From NCBI RefSeq assembly GCF_954871325.1, contig NC_088775.1:74253561-74317560 (forward strand): a stretch of 64,000 bases of DNA, given 5' to 3'. Position 1 is the stretch's first letter, and every line of letters starts with the position of its first letter. Origin of the DNA: Gordionus sp. m RMFG-2023 (Eukaryota; Nematomorpha; Gordioida; Chordodea; Parachordodidae). Below the pieces are notes generated by a model. That model was not told the origin of the DNA. It was given only the letters and a program-made list of their open reading frames with translations, and did no database searches. Of this stretch, positions 29,001 to 44,000 are shown piece after piece. The position numbers and the translations under genes are program-made.

Positions 29001-32000
29001 ATTGAATCCTCATATGGCTTTCAGACACCTTTGACATATGGATCTTTTCAGATTTTATCCCAAGAGGGCATCCAACAAGGGGATCCATTTGGACCTCTTC
29101 TTTTTTGTTTTGGAATCCATCATCTCATCACCAAATCAAACAAAATTTCAACCTAGATCTTAATCTATGGTATTTAGACGATGGGACCATCTGTGGCCCT
29201 TCAGCTAATGTACTAAGCGCCTTAAAACAGCTGGAAATCAATTCCCAAGCTATCGGCCTGGTACTCAACATAAATAAAACAGAATTAAGTTTATTAAATA
29301 AGCCACAAAAGTTGGAAGGCTACAAAATCATTGCTCCTGATAGTTTAACCTTACTTGGGTCCCCATTAGCTAATGCTACCAATTCAGAAGATTTTTAAAA
29401 GCTTTTACAGCATGGAGCACATTCTATGTCTCCTACCAGCACACCAATCTTTATTTTTAATACGCAAATGCCTGTATATACCTAAATTTTTGCACATTCC
29501 GATCATCATCTTTTTTCAAAAACAACGAATTCATATCTATAATTCAGGATAAATTTAAAATATTTCTAGAAAAAATTTTAAACATAAATTTAAACTCATT
29601 CAATTGCTCACTTGCTCAGCTACCTTCCAAACTAGGCGGTTTCGATTTTTTTCCACTCAATCTTTTATCCTTATCATCATTCGTATCATCTAGATTATCT
29701 AACAATTCTATGATTTCTGGCTTCATATGCCCTACCGATCGTTTATTAGAGGACGCTATTGACAAATGGAAGGCAAACACACCCATTAACACCGTATTAC
29801 CATCAATCATCACACACAAAAAAAATTCACTTTAAATCCGAAATATCAAACATGACAGACTTGGTGGTCATGAATGGTTAGAATCACTCCCTAGTCGTAA
29901 CCTTGGTAATCTTTTATCAGATGAACAATTGAGAGTAACCATTGATTTACATCTAGGTTGTGATATAGTACAGCCTCATGCCTGCATCAAATGCAAATCA
30001 CCCGTCGATTCAAAGGGTAGATATGGCTTAAATTGTATATTTAGTCAAGGGCGACATCAACGCCACTCAGCTGTAAAGAAGCCTAACAGCTGCACACATT
30101 CCAAACAATTTTGAACCATCAAACTTATCTCAAGTAGATGGCTTAAGACCTGATGGTATGACAACCATACCTTGGGCCCTCGGCAAATCATTCATATGGG
30201 ATTACACGTGTGTCTCATCATTCCCTTCAAACATAAATTTCAATTTAATAACACAGGCAGAAACTAAAAAGACAAACAAATACAAAAATTTTAAAAACTT
30301 CATATTCACTCCAGTAGTGACCTCTACTAACGGGCATTTTTCGCCTTCAACATTTATGTTTTTAAAAAATCTGGGTAATAAAATACGGAACTCAGAAAAT
30401 TTCTTTTTATTAGAAAAAAAATCCAAATAGAAATTTTTAGCCACAATTATAGTTCCTTTTTGGGGACTCAATTATAGAATTTTATTTTTAATTATATAAT
30501 TATAAATTTATAAATTATATTTTTTTTAACTAGGTTTTATGTAAAAAGAAATTTAATAAAATTTATAGACGACCGATTAAAAAAAGTTTGATAAAAAGAA
30601 ATTAATAGTAATTTTATAGTACAATAAAATGTTTTTCTTTTTTTAATATTTTTTAAGAAAAATTTTAAAGTAACGTTTTGCGTTACTATTACTCAAAAAA
30701 AAATGCGCCATTACTCGTTACCTCTAGAAGAAGGTAACGAATGGCGTTCCTTTTCTTCAACGACGTTAGTAACTACGTTACTTTTGACGTTAATTTACAG
30801 CACTACCAGAGCGCAATTTTAAAAATTTATTGTCTGTATTTTAAATATTAGTAATGTTTTAATTTATTTTTTGTAATTTAAGGATGTGTATATTTAATAG
30901 TTCCTATATTTAATTATATAAAATCCCATGATATTTTTATTAAAAAATTTTTTTTTTATTCTTATAAAATTAAATCACACTGATACTTTTTTGATGGACA
31001 AATTCAATATTAATTAGAAATTAACTATATGTCTATAAAGATGATATTTTAAAAAAATCAATGTAATGATCTTTACAATAATCGATATATAGATTTTACA
31101 CCATTTGTGAATTCAGTTGGCTTTCTATATATTCCCTTTGTGTACTACAGTAAGATTGAAATCTAGGAAAGCTATTATATAGCCCTTTTTTCTGAACTAA
31201 TTGATTTTTTGTGTGAATTTATTTTTGCATATTGGTAATATTAAATGATAATGATAACTATATTATATGAATAGATTCATTTGAAAGACCAACAGATTTG
31301 ACCTACTATAGTAGTACAACTTTATTTAAATTAAAGAATTTTATTTTTTATGATCACCATATTGCCAAAATTCATTATGAATTTTTTCTCATTGGCTAAT
31401 AAACATGCACCAAATAAATTAGAGATCTGCAAAAGTAGGCCCCGGGCTATTTTTTTTTAAAAAAATTGGGTTCGGGCTGGGCCGGGCCTAATATTTTTTT
31501 AAAAAATTCGGGCCGGGTCGGATCAGGATTTGGAAATTTTTTTTAATTATCAATTTTATTTTAAATTTTTAATGTAAAATAAAAATATTAGATTTTATTT
31601 ATAGAAATTAGACGTCATATAACATACATTTATTTTGAGTAATTATAAAAATTAATTTCTATTTTTAAATAAATTCGGGCCGGGCTGGTAAATTTTTTAA
31701 AAAAAAATCGGCAACTTTACTTATGACTTTCTCTTTTGTAATAAATTGTAGTATAATTTTTTTTTAGATTTATTGAATTAAAATCAAGAAATAGTTAAAA
31801 AATTATATTCTCGGGAATATAAATTATTTGATAACAATTCATTGAAGAGCAAAGTCTGGTATAATAATAGACAATCATAATTATAAAATTATACATATTA
31901 TATGTAAAAGATGTCATGACATGCTTTCATATTCACAAGTAGGGTCATCCCATTTATTAAGGCATAAATGTAAACCAAATCCTATAATTAAATTATCTTC

Positions 32001-35000
32001 TTTTTATTCAAATAAAATTGATAAAGTATCATATACAAATGAAAAAAAGGAATTTATTAATAGATGTTTAAAATTTTGTCCCGTACATATTCGCCCATTT
32101 CAATGTATAGCTGGTAAAGGCTTTAATCATTTAGCACAATATTTTATCGAAGTTGAAAGAGGGGTATGATTGATGTTGAAAATATGTTGCCAAGTCCTAT
32201 AACATATGAATGATATTTCTTAAAATTTGCACAAAAGTATATTTCCAGAAATACAAAGTGCTTTGATAAATTTTGGCAACTGATTTATACACTGATGACT
32301 TTAAATAGTACACATATAACATTGACTCTTCACTATATAATTAAATGGAAATTAATTAAACTTGTTTTTTTACACCTCTCTTTTATAGAAGATGAAAAAA
32401 CAAGTGAAATTCACAAAGAACTTGTATATAATTTTACTAAACTTAAATACTCTTCTGATGAATTTTATAAAATCACATTCATCACTGATCATAATAGCAA
32501 CTTGATAGAACCATATAAACGGTTAAACTGTATGCTCATTTCATTAACACTATTCCACGAAATACCTTTTCTCCAAAATTTATACAAATATCCACACACT
32601 TATTATATAACCTCAATCTTCAATGTAAATCACTAACCAGATCCTTTAAACAAAGTGGATATAATAAGAATTTATCAAAGACACTTTACCAAGATACTGA
32701 AACAAGGTGGAATTCCAAATTAAAAATGTTCAAAGGTGTAAAGAATTCATTATGGAAAAGAATATGGAAAACAAGCTAAATTCTAATGATAAAAATGGAT
32801 GGAAATCTTTGAAAGACATGTTGACCCCTTATAATCAGGCAACCAAAGAGCTGGAGGGAGATACAACACCTACTTTATCCAAAGTTTTATTAATCTATAA
32901 AACAGGCGCATTTACCAATGTCTACTATTTTATTTGATGCATATCAAAATAATAATGAAATTATAAAATTAAAACTAAGAGCTAAAGAATTCTTAATATC
33001 GAAATTCCAATAAGATATTATCCATAAAATTGCAACATTTTTAACTCCGGAATTCCGCCAATTACAAATGCTTACTTTGGAAGAAGCAATAGAAGTGAAA
33101 AATTCTGTCAGAGCTAATAAAAGATTTCAGAAAATCAACCTATTCCTATATATGATCTGGATAAAGCATATGTCCCTACTTTAAAGAATACTGCCAGAAC
33201 TACAAGTAACTTATTTTTTATATGTTTTTATCTATATAATTTTTTAGCAACATCTTCAGATCTGGATGGAGTGGTCCCTACTTCGAGGAGTATCACCAGT
33301 GCAACCAAATTTATTTTTTATAAATCTTTTTAGCTATATAATATCTTTGGCTATATCCTCATTAATGGATATGTCTACATTAGAGGAAGATACTATGTTA
33401 AATAATGAGACTGATACTGATGAGGTTAATTAATATTTGGATATTAAGCTTAAGGAGGAGGATATCAATTATGATGATCATATCCCAGATTGGTGGAAGA
33501 AGCACGAAAAAATTTTGCCAAAAATTATCAAGATGGACCAAAAAAATTCACGCAATCCTACATCCAATGCTTCTAGTGAACGCAATTGGAAGGGTTATCG
33601 AAGAGAGGACGAATTGAAACAATGAATTGTTGATAATTTGAAAATATAGATTAAAATTTTGTTTATATCATTTTTATTAATATTATATATAATTACTAAA
33701 TAAAATATTATATTTCCATTGGTATTACTTCAGCATAAGTATACATAAAATAATTTAATGGGCTTGGGAAATTTTTTTTAAAGCTTATTGCAGGCTTGGG
33801 AATTTTTTTAAATATTAAATGCAGGCCACGCTTGGCCTTGGCTTAGTAACAGGTAGAATCCCGCTTGGTGCCTAGATTAATTTGTGCTTAGTTAGACTCA
33901 ATCGAATTTGGATTTCTTTTAAATTATTTCGTTAAATAGAAGTATGTTTAAAGTGCCTTACAATTTTGTTTGCCCGAGCTAACATGTCGATGATTGATCA
34001 CTAGGATAAAATTGTATATTATTTTTTTACCTAAAAATATTTCATACACTGAAAAGCTCAAGATTGCATATAGCTTAATTATTAAAGATGACAATGTTCT
34101 ACCAGGTTATATGTTTTTTTTTAAATAAGTTTAGATATTATTGATAATTTCAATTAAAAATAATGCTTCAAGTAACGTAAAAATAAATGCAAATTTAATT
34201 TACGCGATGCGTATAAATTGAAAATTAAGGAACCAAGATACCAGTAAAATAGTGGAGATTGATAGTAGTTTAGACTAGAGGTCTGCATTGGTCGGGTTTC
34301 CTGCCCGCCCGCCCACGCCCGCCCATCTAAGTGGGCGGGTGGGCGAGTAAAATATTTTTAAGAACGGGCAGGCGGGTTAAAAAATTTTTTAACAATGGGC
34401 GGGTGGGCGGGCGGATTAAGAAATTTAAACAATGGGCGGGCGGGCGGGTTAAAAAAATTTAAAATGTTTATTTTAATTAATAAAAAATTGTTCTTACGAA
34501 CTTAAAAAATAAAAAGTCTTTTTCTGGTATAACTTTTTATAAAATAAATCAACTTTTTTCTTCAATTAAAAAAACTTTTTCTACAAATAAAAATAAACTT
34601 TTTTCTCTAAACAAATTAAAATCTCCTTTTATGGTAAAACTTTTTTCTTAAAATATATAATTTTTTAGATATTGAAAATTAAAATTTCCTTTTTTGGGAA
34701 TAATGAAATTACTACATTGTATTATTTTATTTTAGTAATGATTGTTTATCTTTATATTGCCCTTTTTATTTTTATTTTCTTATATAATATATAAATTTTA
34801 TTTTTTATAACATAATTTTAACAAAATAATATTTTTTAATTTAATTTTAAATTATGAATTAAGAATATATAGCTAAGAAAATAAAAAATAATTTTTATAA
34901 GATAAAAAACAATGAAGATAATAATAATAAACTTAAATCGTCAATGTGAAAACAATTTAAAATTATTTTTGATGAAAATGACAAAAAGCTAGATTGGATT

Positions 35001-38000
35001 CGCTGCAATGATTGCGAGTCCATCTTTAAATATAATAGTAAAAGTGGCACCTCCTTCTTCCTTCGGCATCAATGTTCATCTGCAAATTATGAAGATTTGA
35101 TAGATAATTAAAAAAATAACTGGATATTTTGAAAAAGACAATTCTTAATTAAACAAAACGATAAAATCTGGTCTCTAATAGCGAATTTTGTAGAATATTG
35201 CGCTAGAGACATTAGGTATTTTAATTTAATAAATTATTCTTTTATCTTTTTTAGGCCATTTCAAGCAGTTCAAGGACCTGGATTTATAAATATTTTACAA
35301 AGATTTGCCGACTTAGGGGCAACATATGGTAAATTGGATGTTAATAAGATCATCCCTTGTGCTACAACAGTTAGCCGCAACGTATCCAAAGTTACTGAGG
35401 ATCTTAAGGAAATATTATTTCCTAAAATTGTAGAAATGATAAAAAATTCCATTTGCTCATGTACTACTGATATTTGGTGTGAAGAATTTACCAAAACCGA
35501 TTACATATCTCTATCAATCCATTATATACAAAATTGGAAATTAGAAAATTTATTTCAAAATTTCAAGATGAAAAAAAGATGGGAGAAAATATTCTTAAAG
35601 AATTATTAAAAAAATTTTTTAAAATTGGTTTACCCCGAGAATATTTTTCTAAGCTCATCTTTGTTACGGGTCAAGGAGCAAATATTATAAAAGCTTTGGA
35701 AGGGTAAATTTTTTAGTAAATAAAATTTAATTATTAGGTAGATGTTATAATAATTTCGGAGAGATTTTGTTTACACCTAAAGAAAAAATATTCATATTTA
35801 AAGAACTATATTTTCCTTTTATTTTTTCAAATATTAGGTTTAATGTGTTCAGCACATATGCTGAACACAATACTTCGTAATACCTTCCAGTCAACTTTTA
35901 TTTTAGAAAATGCTCCCGAGATTAATAATATTTTGGTAACTGCAAAATCATTGACGACTTATTTCAAACAAAGTGGCAACGTAAAATATCTAAGCAAGAC
36001 GTTACTACAAAATATTGATATAAGATGGAATACAAAGCATAATATGCTACAAAGCATTTATATAATGTATAATGAGATTTTTTTATTCTTACAATCTCGT
36101 GATATGACTGAAAAAATGGGATCTATGGGAAAGGAAGATTTAAAAGCACTGATAGATTATTTGGAACCATATAAAGATGCAACTAATGCTCTTGAGGGTG
36201 ATTGCAGGCCTACACTACAGAACGTTCTTATATGGTATTAAAATTAATATTTTGAGATTGCCCATTTTTTCTTTATTTATAAAAAAATTAGGTATAATCT
36301 TCTACATGAGCATAATTAAATAAATATGGATATAATGGAGAGAAAAACAAAATGCGAAAAAGAAATAGATATAATAAAGAAAAGTAAAGATTTTATAATT
36401 GAAAAATTAAAAATTCATATGCTCCATAAAGTTTCATCATTTTTAATACCAAAGTTCCGACAAATGAGGATGTTGTCGTCGGAAGAAATTAATGAAGTAA
36501 AAAAAACATATTGAAAACTTGTTAGATTTGATTTGCATAGAAGAATGTAACATCGACGTAGATGAAAATTTGATTTTACCCATTCCCCAAAAGCAAAGAG
36601 AATCCAATTAAAAGGTATTAATAAATTATAAATTCGTTTAGCTACTTATTAAATGTAATATTTGAAATAAATAGCATCCACATCAAAATTAAACCTCAAC
36701 AGATGGTAGGATGAGGTTGTTACTGAGGATAGTACCGTACATTATGACATAACAAAATATTTAAATCTTAAAGTAACCATTTTTGATAAGTATAATTTAG
36801 CATAATTTTAAGATGCATATATTACAATTAATATACATTTAAATTACTTTTATAAATTTATTATTATTGGTTCACTTTTATTTAAAGATTTCAATTGAGG
36901 AAGAGGAAGTATACTTCAAAAGGATGTCCTACTTTGGTGGAAACGACTAGAAAAAGATTTGCCAAAGCTATTAAGATTAGCAAGAAAAATATTAGCAATT
37001 CCTGCAACTAGTGCTACTTCTGAAAGAGGATTTAGCATTGCCGGAAGGTTTTTAGAACAAAGAAGAACGTGTTTTAATCCCGAAAATGTGGATTCATTAT
37101 TATTTTTGCATTATAATTACTTATAATATTTATTTTATTTTATTTGATAAAATAAATTATCCATAATTTAAATTGAATATTTTTTAAGCTTAATATAGTA
37201 ATTTCCTAAATTATAAAACTTATAGAGATGTAATGTTGAAACTATTTTCATTAGATGCCTAATACAGCGGGCTTGGGTAAAAAAAAATTTATAAATCATG
37301 GTCCGGCGGGTAAAAAATTTCTGACTAATGGGAGGGCGGGCAAAAAATTTTAGACTAATGGGCGGGCGGGTAAAATTTTTTAGATTAATAGGCGGGCGGG
37401 CGGGTATATTTTTTTTGAAAACTATGCGCGGGCAGGTTAAAAAATTTTTTTAAATTGAGTGGGCTGGCATATTATCCATAAACCCGCCCAATGCAGACCT
37501 CTAGTTTAGACCATCTGCTATGGGAAAAATCAAGGAATACTTAAGAGCTTTGTATCTTTTTAATATTTTATCTTGTCTTGCTTGGTTAGGTTGGATTTTG
37601 GTCCACTCATTTGTTGAATGATATCTGATTATTTTTTAGAACCTAACAAAGGGTTGGCCTTAGGTTCATATTAAACCCTGTATTTTAACAATGCTAATTT
37701 TATATCTGTTTATTTAGATAACTAATAACCATTATATTGATATTATATACCCTGTGGATTTACTTGTTGGAAAGTACCCACAAAACATTCAAGTAAATTT
37801 TTTGGGCTTCCCGAAACAGTGTCTCAACTGAATCTGTCTTCAATATGGCAGGAGATATTGATAGTCCACATTAGAGGTCTGCATTGGGCGGGTTTTTGGA
37901 TAATATGCCCGCCCACTCAATGTTTAAAAAATTTTTAACCCGCCCAGCCCGCCCATAATTTTCAAAAAAAAATATACCCCCCCCCCCGCCCATTAATCTA

Positions 38001-41000
38001 AAAATTTTTGCCCGCCCCCCCCCTCTCCCCCATTATTCTAAAATCTCTTGCCCGCCCGCCCATTAGTCAGAAATTTTATACCCGCCCGACCATTATTTAT
38101 AAAAAAATTTTACCCTAGCCCGATTTTTTAAGAATCTATTGAAAATAGTTTCAACATTTCATCTCTATAAGTTTTATAATTTAGGAAATTACTATATTAA
38201 GCTTAAAAAATATTCAATTAAATTATGGAAAATTTATTTTATCAAATAAAATATTTATAAAATATAAATATAAAATAAATATTATAAATAATTATAATGC
38301 AAAAATAATAATGAATCCACATTTTCGGGATTCAAACACGTTTTCTTTGTTCTAAAAACCTTCCGGCAATGCTAAATCCTCTTTCAGAAGTAGCACTAGT
38401 TGCAGGAATTGCTAATATTTTTCTTGCTAATCTTGATAGTTTTGGCAAATCTTTTTCTAGTCGTTTCCACCAAAGTAGGACATCCTTTTGAAGTATATCC
38501 TCTTCCTCAATTGAAATCTTTAAATAAAAGTGTACCAATAATAATAAATTTATAAAAGTAATTTAAATTTATATTAATTGTAATATATGCATCTTAAAAT
38601 TATGCTAAATTATACTTATCAAAAATGGTTACTTTAAGATTTAAATATTTTGTTATGTCATTATGTACGGTACTAACCTCAGTAACCTCATCCTCCCATC
38701 TGTTGGGGTTTAATTTTGATGTGGATGCTATTTATTTCAAATATTACATTTAATAAGTAGCTAAACGAATTTATAATTTATTAATACCTTTTAATTGGAT
38801 TCTCTTTGCTTTTGGGAAATGGGTAAAATCAAATTTTCATCTACGTCGATGTTACATTCTTCTATGCAAATCAAATCTAACAGGTTTTTAATATGTTTTT
38901 TTACTTCATTAATTTCTTCCGACGACAACATCCTCATTTGTCGGAACTTTGGTATTAAAAATGTTGAAACATTATGGAGCATATGAATTTTTAATTTTTC
39001 AATTATAAAATCTTTAGCTCTTTTCTTTATTATATCTTTTTCGCATTTTGTTTTTCTCTCCATTATATCCATATTTATTTCATTATGCTCATGTAGAAGA
39101 TTGTACCTAATTTTTTTATAAATAAAGAAAAAATAGGCATAAATCCCAAAATATTAATTTTAATACCATATAAGAACGTTCTGTAGTGTAGACCTGCAAA
39201 CACCCTCAAGAGCATTAGTTGCATCTTTATATGGTTCCAAATAATCTATCAGTGTTTTTAAATCTTCCTTTCCCATAGATCCCATTTTTCAGTCATATCA
39301 CAAGATTGTAAGAATAAAAAAATCTCATCATACATTATATAAATGCTTTGTAGCATATTATGCTTTGTATTCCATCTTATATCAATATTTTGTAGTAACA
39401 TCTTGCTTAAATATTTTAAGTTGTCACTTTGTTTGAAATAAGTCGTCAATGATTTTGCAGTTACCAAAATATTATTAATCTCGGGAGCATTTTCTAAAAT
39501 AAAAGTTGACTGGAAGATAATGCTGAACACATTAAACCTAATATTTGAAAAAATAAAAGGAAAATATAGTTCTTTAAATATGAATGTTTTTTCTTTAGGT
39601 GTAAACAAAATCTCTCCTAAATTATTATAATATCTACCTAATAATTAAATTTTATTTACTAAAATATTTACCCTTCCAAAGCTTTTATAATATTTGCTCC
39701 TTGACCTGTAACAAGATGAGCTTAGAAAAATATTCTCGGGGAACACCAATTTTTAAAAATTTTTTTAATAATTCTTTAAGAATATTTTCTCCCATCTTTT
39801 TTTCATCTTGAAATTTTGAAATAAATTTTCTAATTTCCAATTTTATATATAATGGATTGATAGAGATATGTAATCGGTTTTGGTAAATTCTTCACACCAC
39901 ATATCAGTAGTGCATGAGCAAATGGAATTTTTTATCATTTTTACAATTTTAGGAAATAATATTTCCTTAAGATCCTCAGTAACTTTGGATACGTTGCGGC
40001 TAACTGTTGTAGCACAAGGGATGATCTTATTAACATCCAATTTACCATATGTTGCCCCTAAGTCGGAAAATCTTTGTAAAATATTTATAAATCCTGGTCC
40101 TTGAACTGCTTGAAATGGCCTAAAAAAGATAAAAGAATAATTTATTAAATTAAAATACCTAATGTCTCTAGCGCAATATTCTACAAAATTCGCTATTAGA
40201 CCAGATTTTATCGTTTTGTTTAATTGAGAATTGTCTTTTTCTAAATATCCAGTTATTTTTTATAATCTATCAAATCTTCATAATTTGCAGATGAACATTG
40301 ATGCCGAAGGAAGAAGGAGGTGCCACCAGCGAATCCAATCTAGCTTTTTCTCATTTTCATCAAAAATAATTTTAAATTGTTTACACATTGACGATTTAAG
40401 TTTATTATTATTATCTTCATTGTTATTTATCTTATAAAAATTATTTTTTATTTTCTTAGCTATATATTCTTTATTCATAATATAATTTTAAAATTAAATT
40501 AAAAAATATTATTTTGTTAAAAGTATGTTATAAAAAATAAAATTTATATATTATATAAGAAAATATAGAGGGCAATATAAAGATAAACAATCATTACTAA
40601 AATAAAATAATACAATGGAGTAATTTCATTATTCCAAAAAAAGGAAATTTTAATTTTCTAATCTAAAAAATTATTTATTTTAAGAAAAAAGTTTTATTTT
40701 ATTACCATAAAAGGAGATTTTAATTTGTTTATAGAAAAAAGTTTGTTTTATTTTGTAGAAAAAGTTTTATTAATTGAAGAAAAAAGTTGATTTATTTTAT
40801 AAAAAGTTATACCAGAAAAAGGCTTTTTATTTTTTAAGTTCGTAAGAACAATTTTTTATTAATTAAAATAAACATTTTAAATTTTTTTAACCCGACCGTC
40901 CGCCCATTGTTTAAATTTCTTAACCCACCCGCCCATTGTTAAAATTTTTTTTTAACCCGCCCGCCCGACTGACCGTTCTTAAAAAAATTTAAACCCGTCC

Positions 41001-44000
41001 AATGCAGACCTCTAGTCCACATTATATAAGTTTACTGCTAAAAATCTAGAGGCTCTTAAAAAAAATCTAAAGTATTATAATATTTATGTTAAATTTAACT
41101 AGTGCAGTAAACTAGAGATCTGCAAATATTTTCGGTCCCGGCTGGGTCTGATTTTATTTTTTTTTGAATTCTGATTGGGTCATTTTAAATATATAATTCA
41201 ATTTTGTAAACTAAATTGATATATTTTAAAATTTTTGTAGAAACAAGACCCCAATATTTTTTTTTATATTTAAATAAAATTATTTTTATTTCGGGCTGAT
41301 CAGATAAACAAGAGAAAAGTTTAATAAACAAATTAAAAATGAAGAATTTTAGGGCTTATTTTTTTAGTTTGGATCGCCACTACCACTTATGGTTATAAAT
41401 ATTAAAAAATAGATTTCTACCTAATCGGCGAATGCTTATATGATTTACCGCACAGAACTGGGTTAACGATTTGGGTTTGTTTCTGAAACTAACTATGTAG
41501 TAGTGTTCTATGAAATATAATGTATTTGCTCGGAAACGACCACATAATTCCATCTTTATTAAAATTGGGTCGTACTTATACTCCTAATGGTCGTTGTTTA
41601 ACAAATTGCTATATTTTTACTTGACATTGTTTAACATTACCGAATTTTGAATGGTTGATCTGAATTGATTAAAATAAAGTATAATATTTTTTCCCCCATA
41701 TTTAAAAAAGAAATTAAGTAACGTATTGCGTTACTGTTACTCAAAAAAAACGCGTTACTAGTTACTTTTGAAAAACTAATGAATAGCGTTTCTTTTCTTT
41801 AAAACATTACTTTACATCACTAAATAGAGCTATTTTAACCTTCATAGTCATACCAACATATTTTTTAAAATAAAATGCATACATTATTGCAAATATTTTT
41901 TTGATACCTATCAAAATAATATTTTTTTAATTTTTGTCTTAATTGTAGAAATAAAAATATTAAAATAGAATGTATAATTAAATTTTTTGCATTTGAAAAT
42001 TGATTTTTTAAAAAAAATTACATTTGGTTCATAGGTAAATATCCAAAAATATCGGTCTCTAATCGGGTTTAAACGTATACCGAATCATTGAAAAATATGC
42101 AGATCGGCACAGCCCTATAAATAATGGATTGTACTTATTTAGCTCAAATAATGTAATCAAAAAATATCTTAAAACAATTGACAGAAATTCATGCTTACTT
42201 AAATAGGGATAAAAATAATTGAGGATAAATTGACAATATTACTTTATAACATTTTTTTAAAAAAAACTTTTTGATATTTCTAAGAAATATAACTTTTTTC
42301 TTTTAAGCTGGAAGAAAAAATGACTAGAATCTTAGATAATTGCAAAAAATTTGACCACTCATACCACGATTCCTGCATAAGTTCCGAAAATTTTCGCCAG
42401 GACAAAGAGTTCGCCTTATCAACCTCGAAGCACAAACTCAAACACATGGAAAGCGATAGGCTTACTTTCTCCGTTGATATATTATCTAAATATTTAGCGC
42501 TTATGACCAGTTTACCCGACAAAATGCATAAGGTGTAATTAGTATATTTAGTTTTTAATTTTCATTTTTTACCCTAAATACTGGGAATAACCATTTTTGA
42601 AAATTATAATGTGATAACGTCGAACTATGGATATTGATGTTCTTACCATCATCATTAAACTAATTATAATTTCTTGTTTAAGCCGCTGAAAAAAACCTCA
42701 AAGAAGACTATAATTGTTATTACCACTTTTTAGTAGTGACGGTTGGATCTGAGTGAAACATGAAGACCGGAAATGATTTTTGTGAATGCTTTTAATTTCA
42801 GTTACTACCTTTATTTGTTTTAAAATAATAAAAAAGGAAACCATATTTATTTTATTTGATTCCGATTCCAAAATAAGAAATTTTAGTTATCAACAGCAGC
42901 TAATTTATAATTTCCATAGTGTATATATATATTAAAAACTATTAAGGTTTGAGAAAATAAAACATGATAATTGCCCATTTAATAATATAGTATATTCGAC
43001 TCATAGAAGTTTCGACATTAATATTAGTTAGCCATTTTCAAGATGATTAAAAAAATAATAATTCAATAAATTTCTCCCAAATTACATATTTTTTTTATTT
43101 GGTAATCAATAGCTCTTTTTTGATATAGTAATAGTAGTAGCATATTAATTTTTTGAGTTGTCTAAAAGATATTTAAAATTTCTGAAACAGAAGATACTCT
43201 TAAAGGGGTTGCTTTAAAATATCTATTTTATTCTATCATTAATTAAAAAAAAAGATTTTAGATAACATATCCCAAAGCATAATACAAGTCAACAAACAAG
43301 CAGCTATTACGAATAATGGACAATCTTATCTTAACGTAAATAATTTCTTTTAAACTATCATTTATAATTAGACTTATCACATTATCATAGCTGAAACTAT
43401 GGGCGGAGGGGGGGGGGGTATTTTGGGATTAATTCCTAGTCCCAAACATAATTTTTAAAATATGTTTTATACAATTAGAAGTAATTTGTAATGGGGAAAA
43501 ATATAAATGATTAAATATATTAGTATTTTATAACAATTTATTTATTATTTATGATATATATAGTCTATGGGTCATTCCATTACAAATCAACCAATGTTTC
43601 GGATGACCATCTCAAAAATGAATGAAACTTAGCATGTTAGTTATGTTAAGTGTTACAAATTATAATCATTTTATAGCCCTTAAAATTCTACTTTGAAAAA
43701 GATCAAAAAAATTAAAAACTTCCAAGTGTTTTCTTATTCCGGTAAAATGAAAAATTAAGTACGCTGAGAAGGGATTTTTGGATGTTGATATTAGCTGGAA
43801 ATGTTTATTACCTTTATATTAAACTGTTTAATCAGAGTTTTTTAATTTTATTTATATAAATAAAAATATCCATTGAGTATAACCAATATGTTGTCCTGGG
43901 GCGATGTGTAATCAAGCAGCCCATCCGGGTATGTTTATTAGGGCACTATATTTTAAGATAAATATTCTAAAATATATACAAACTATTATAAAAAAATATC

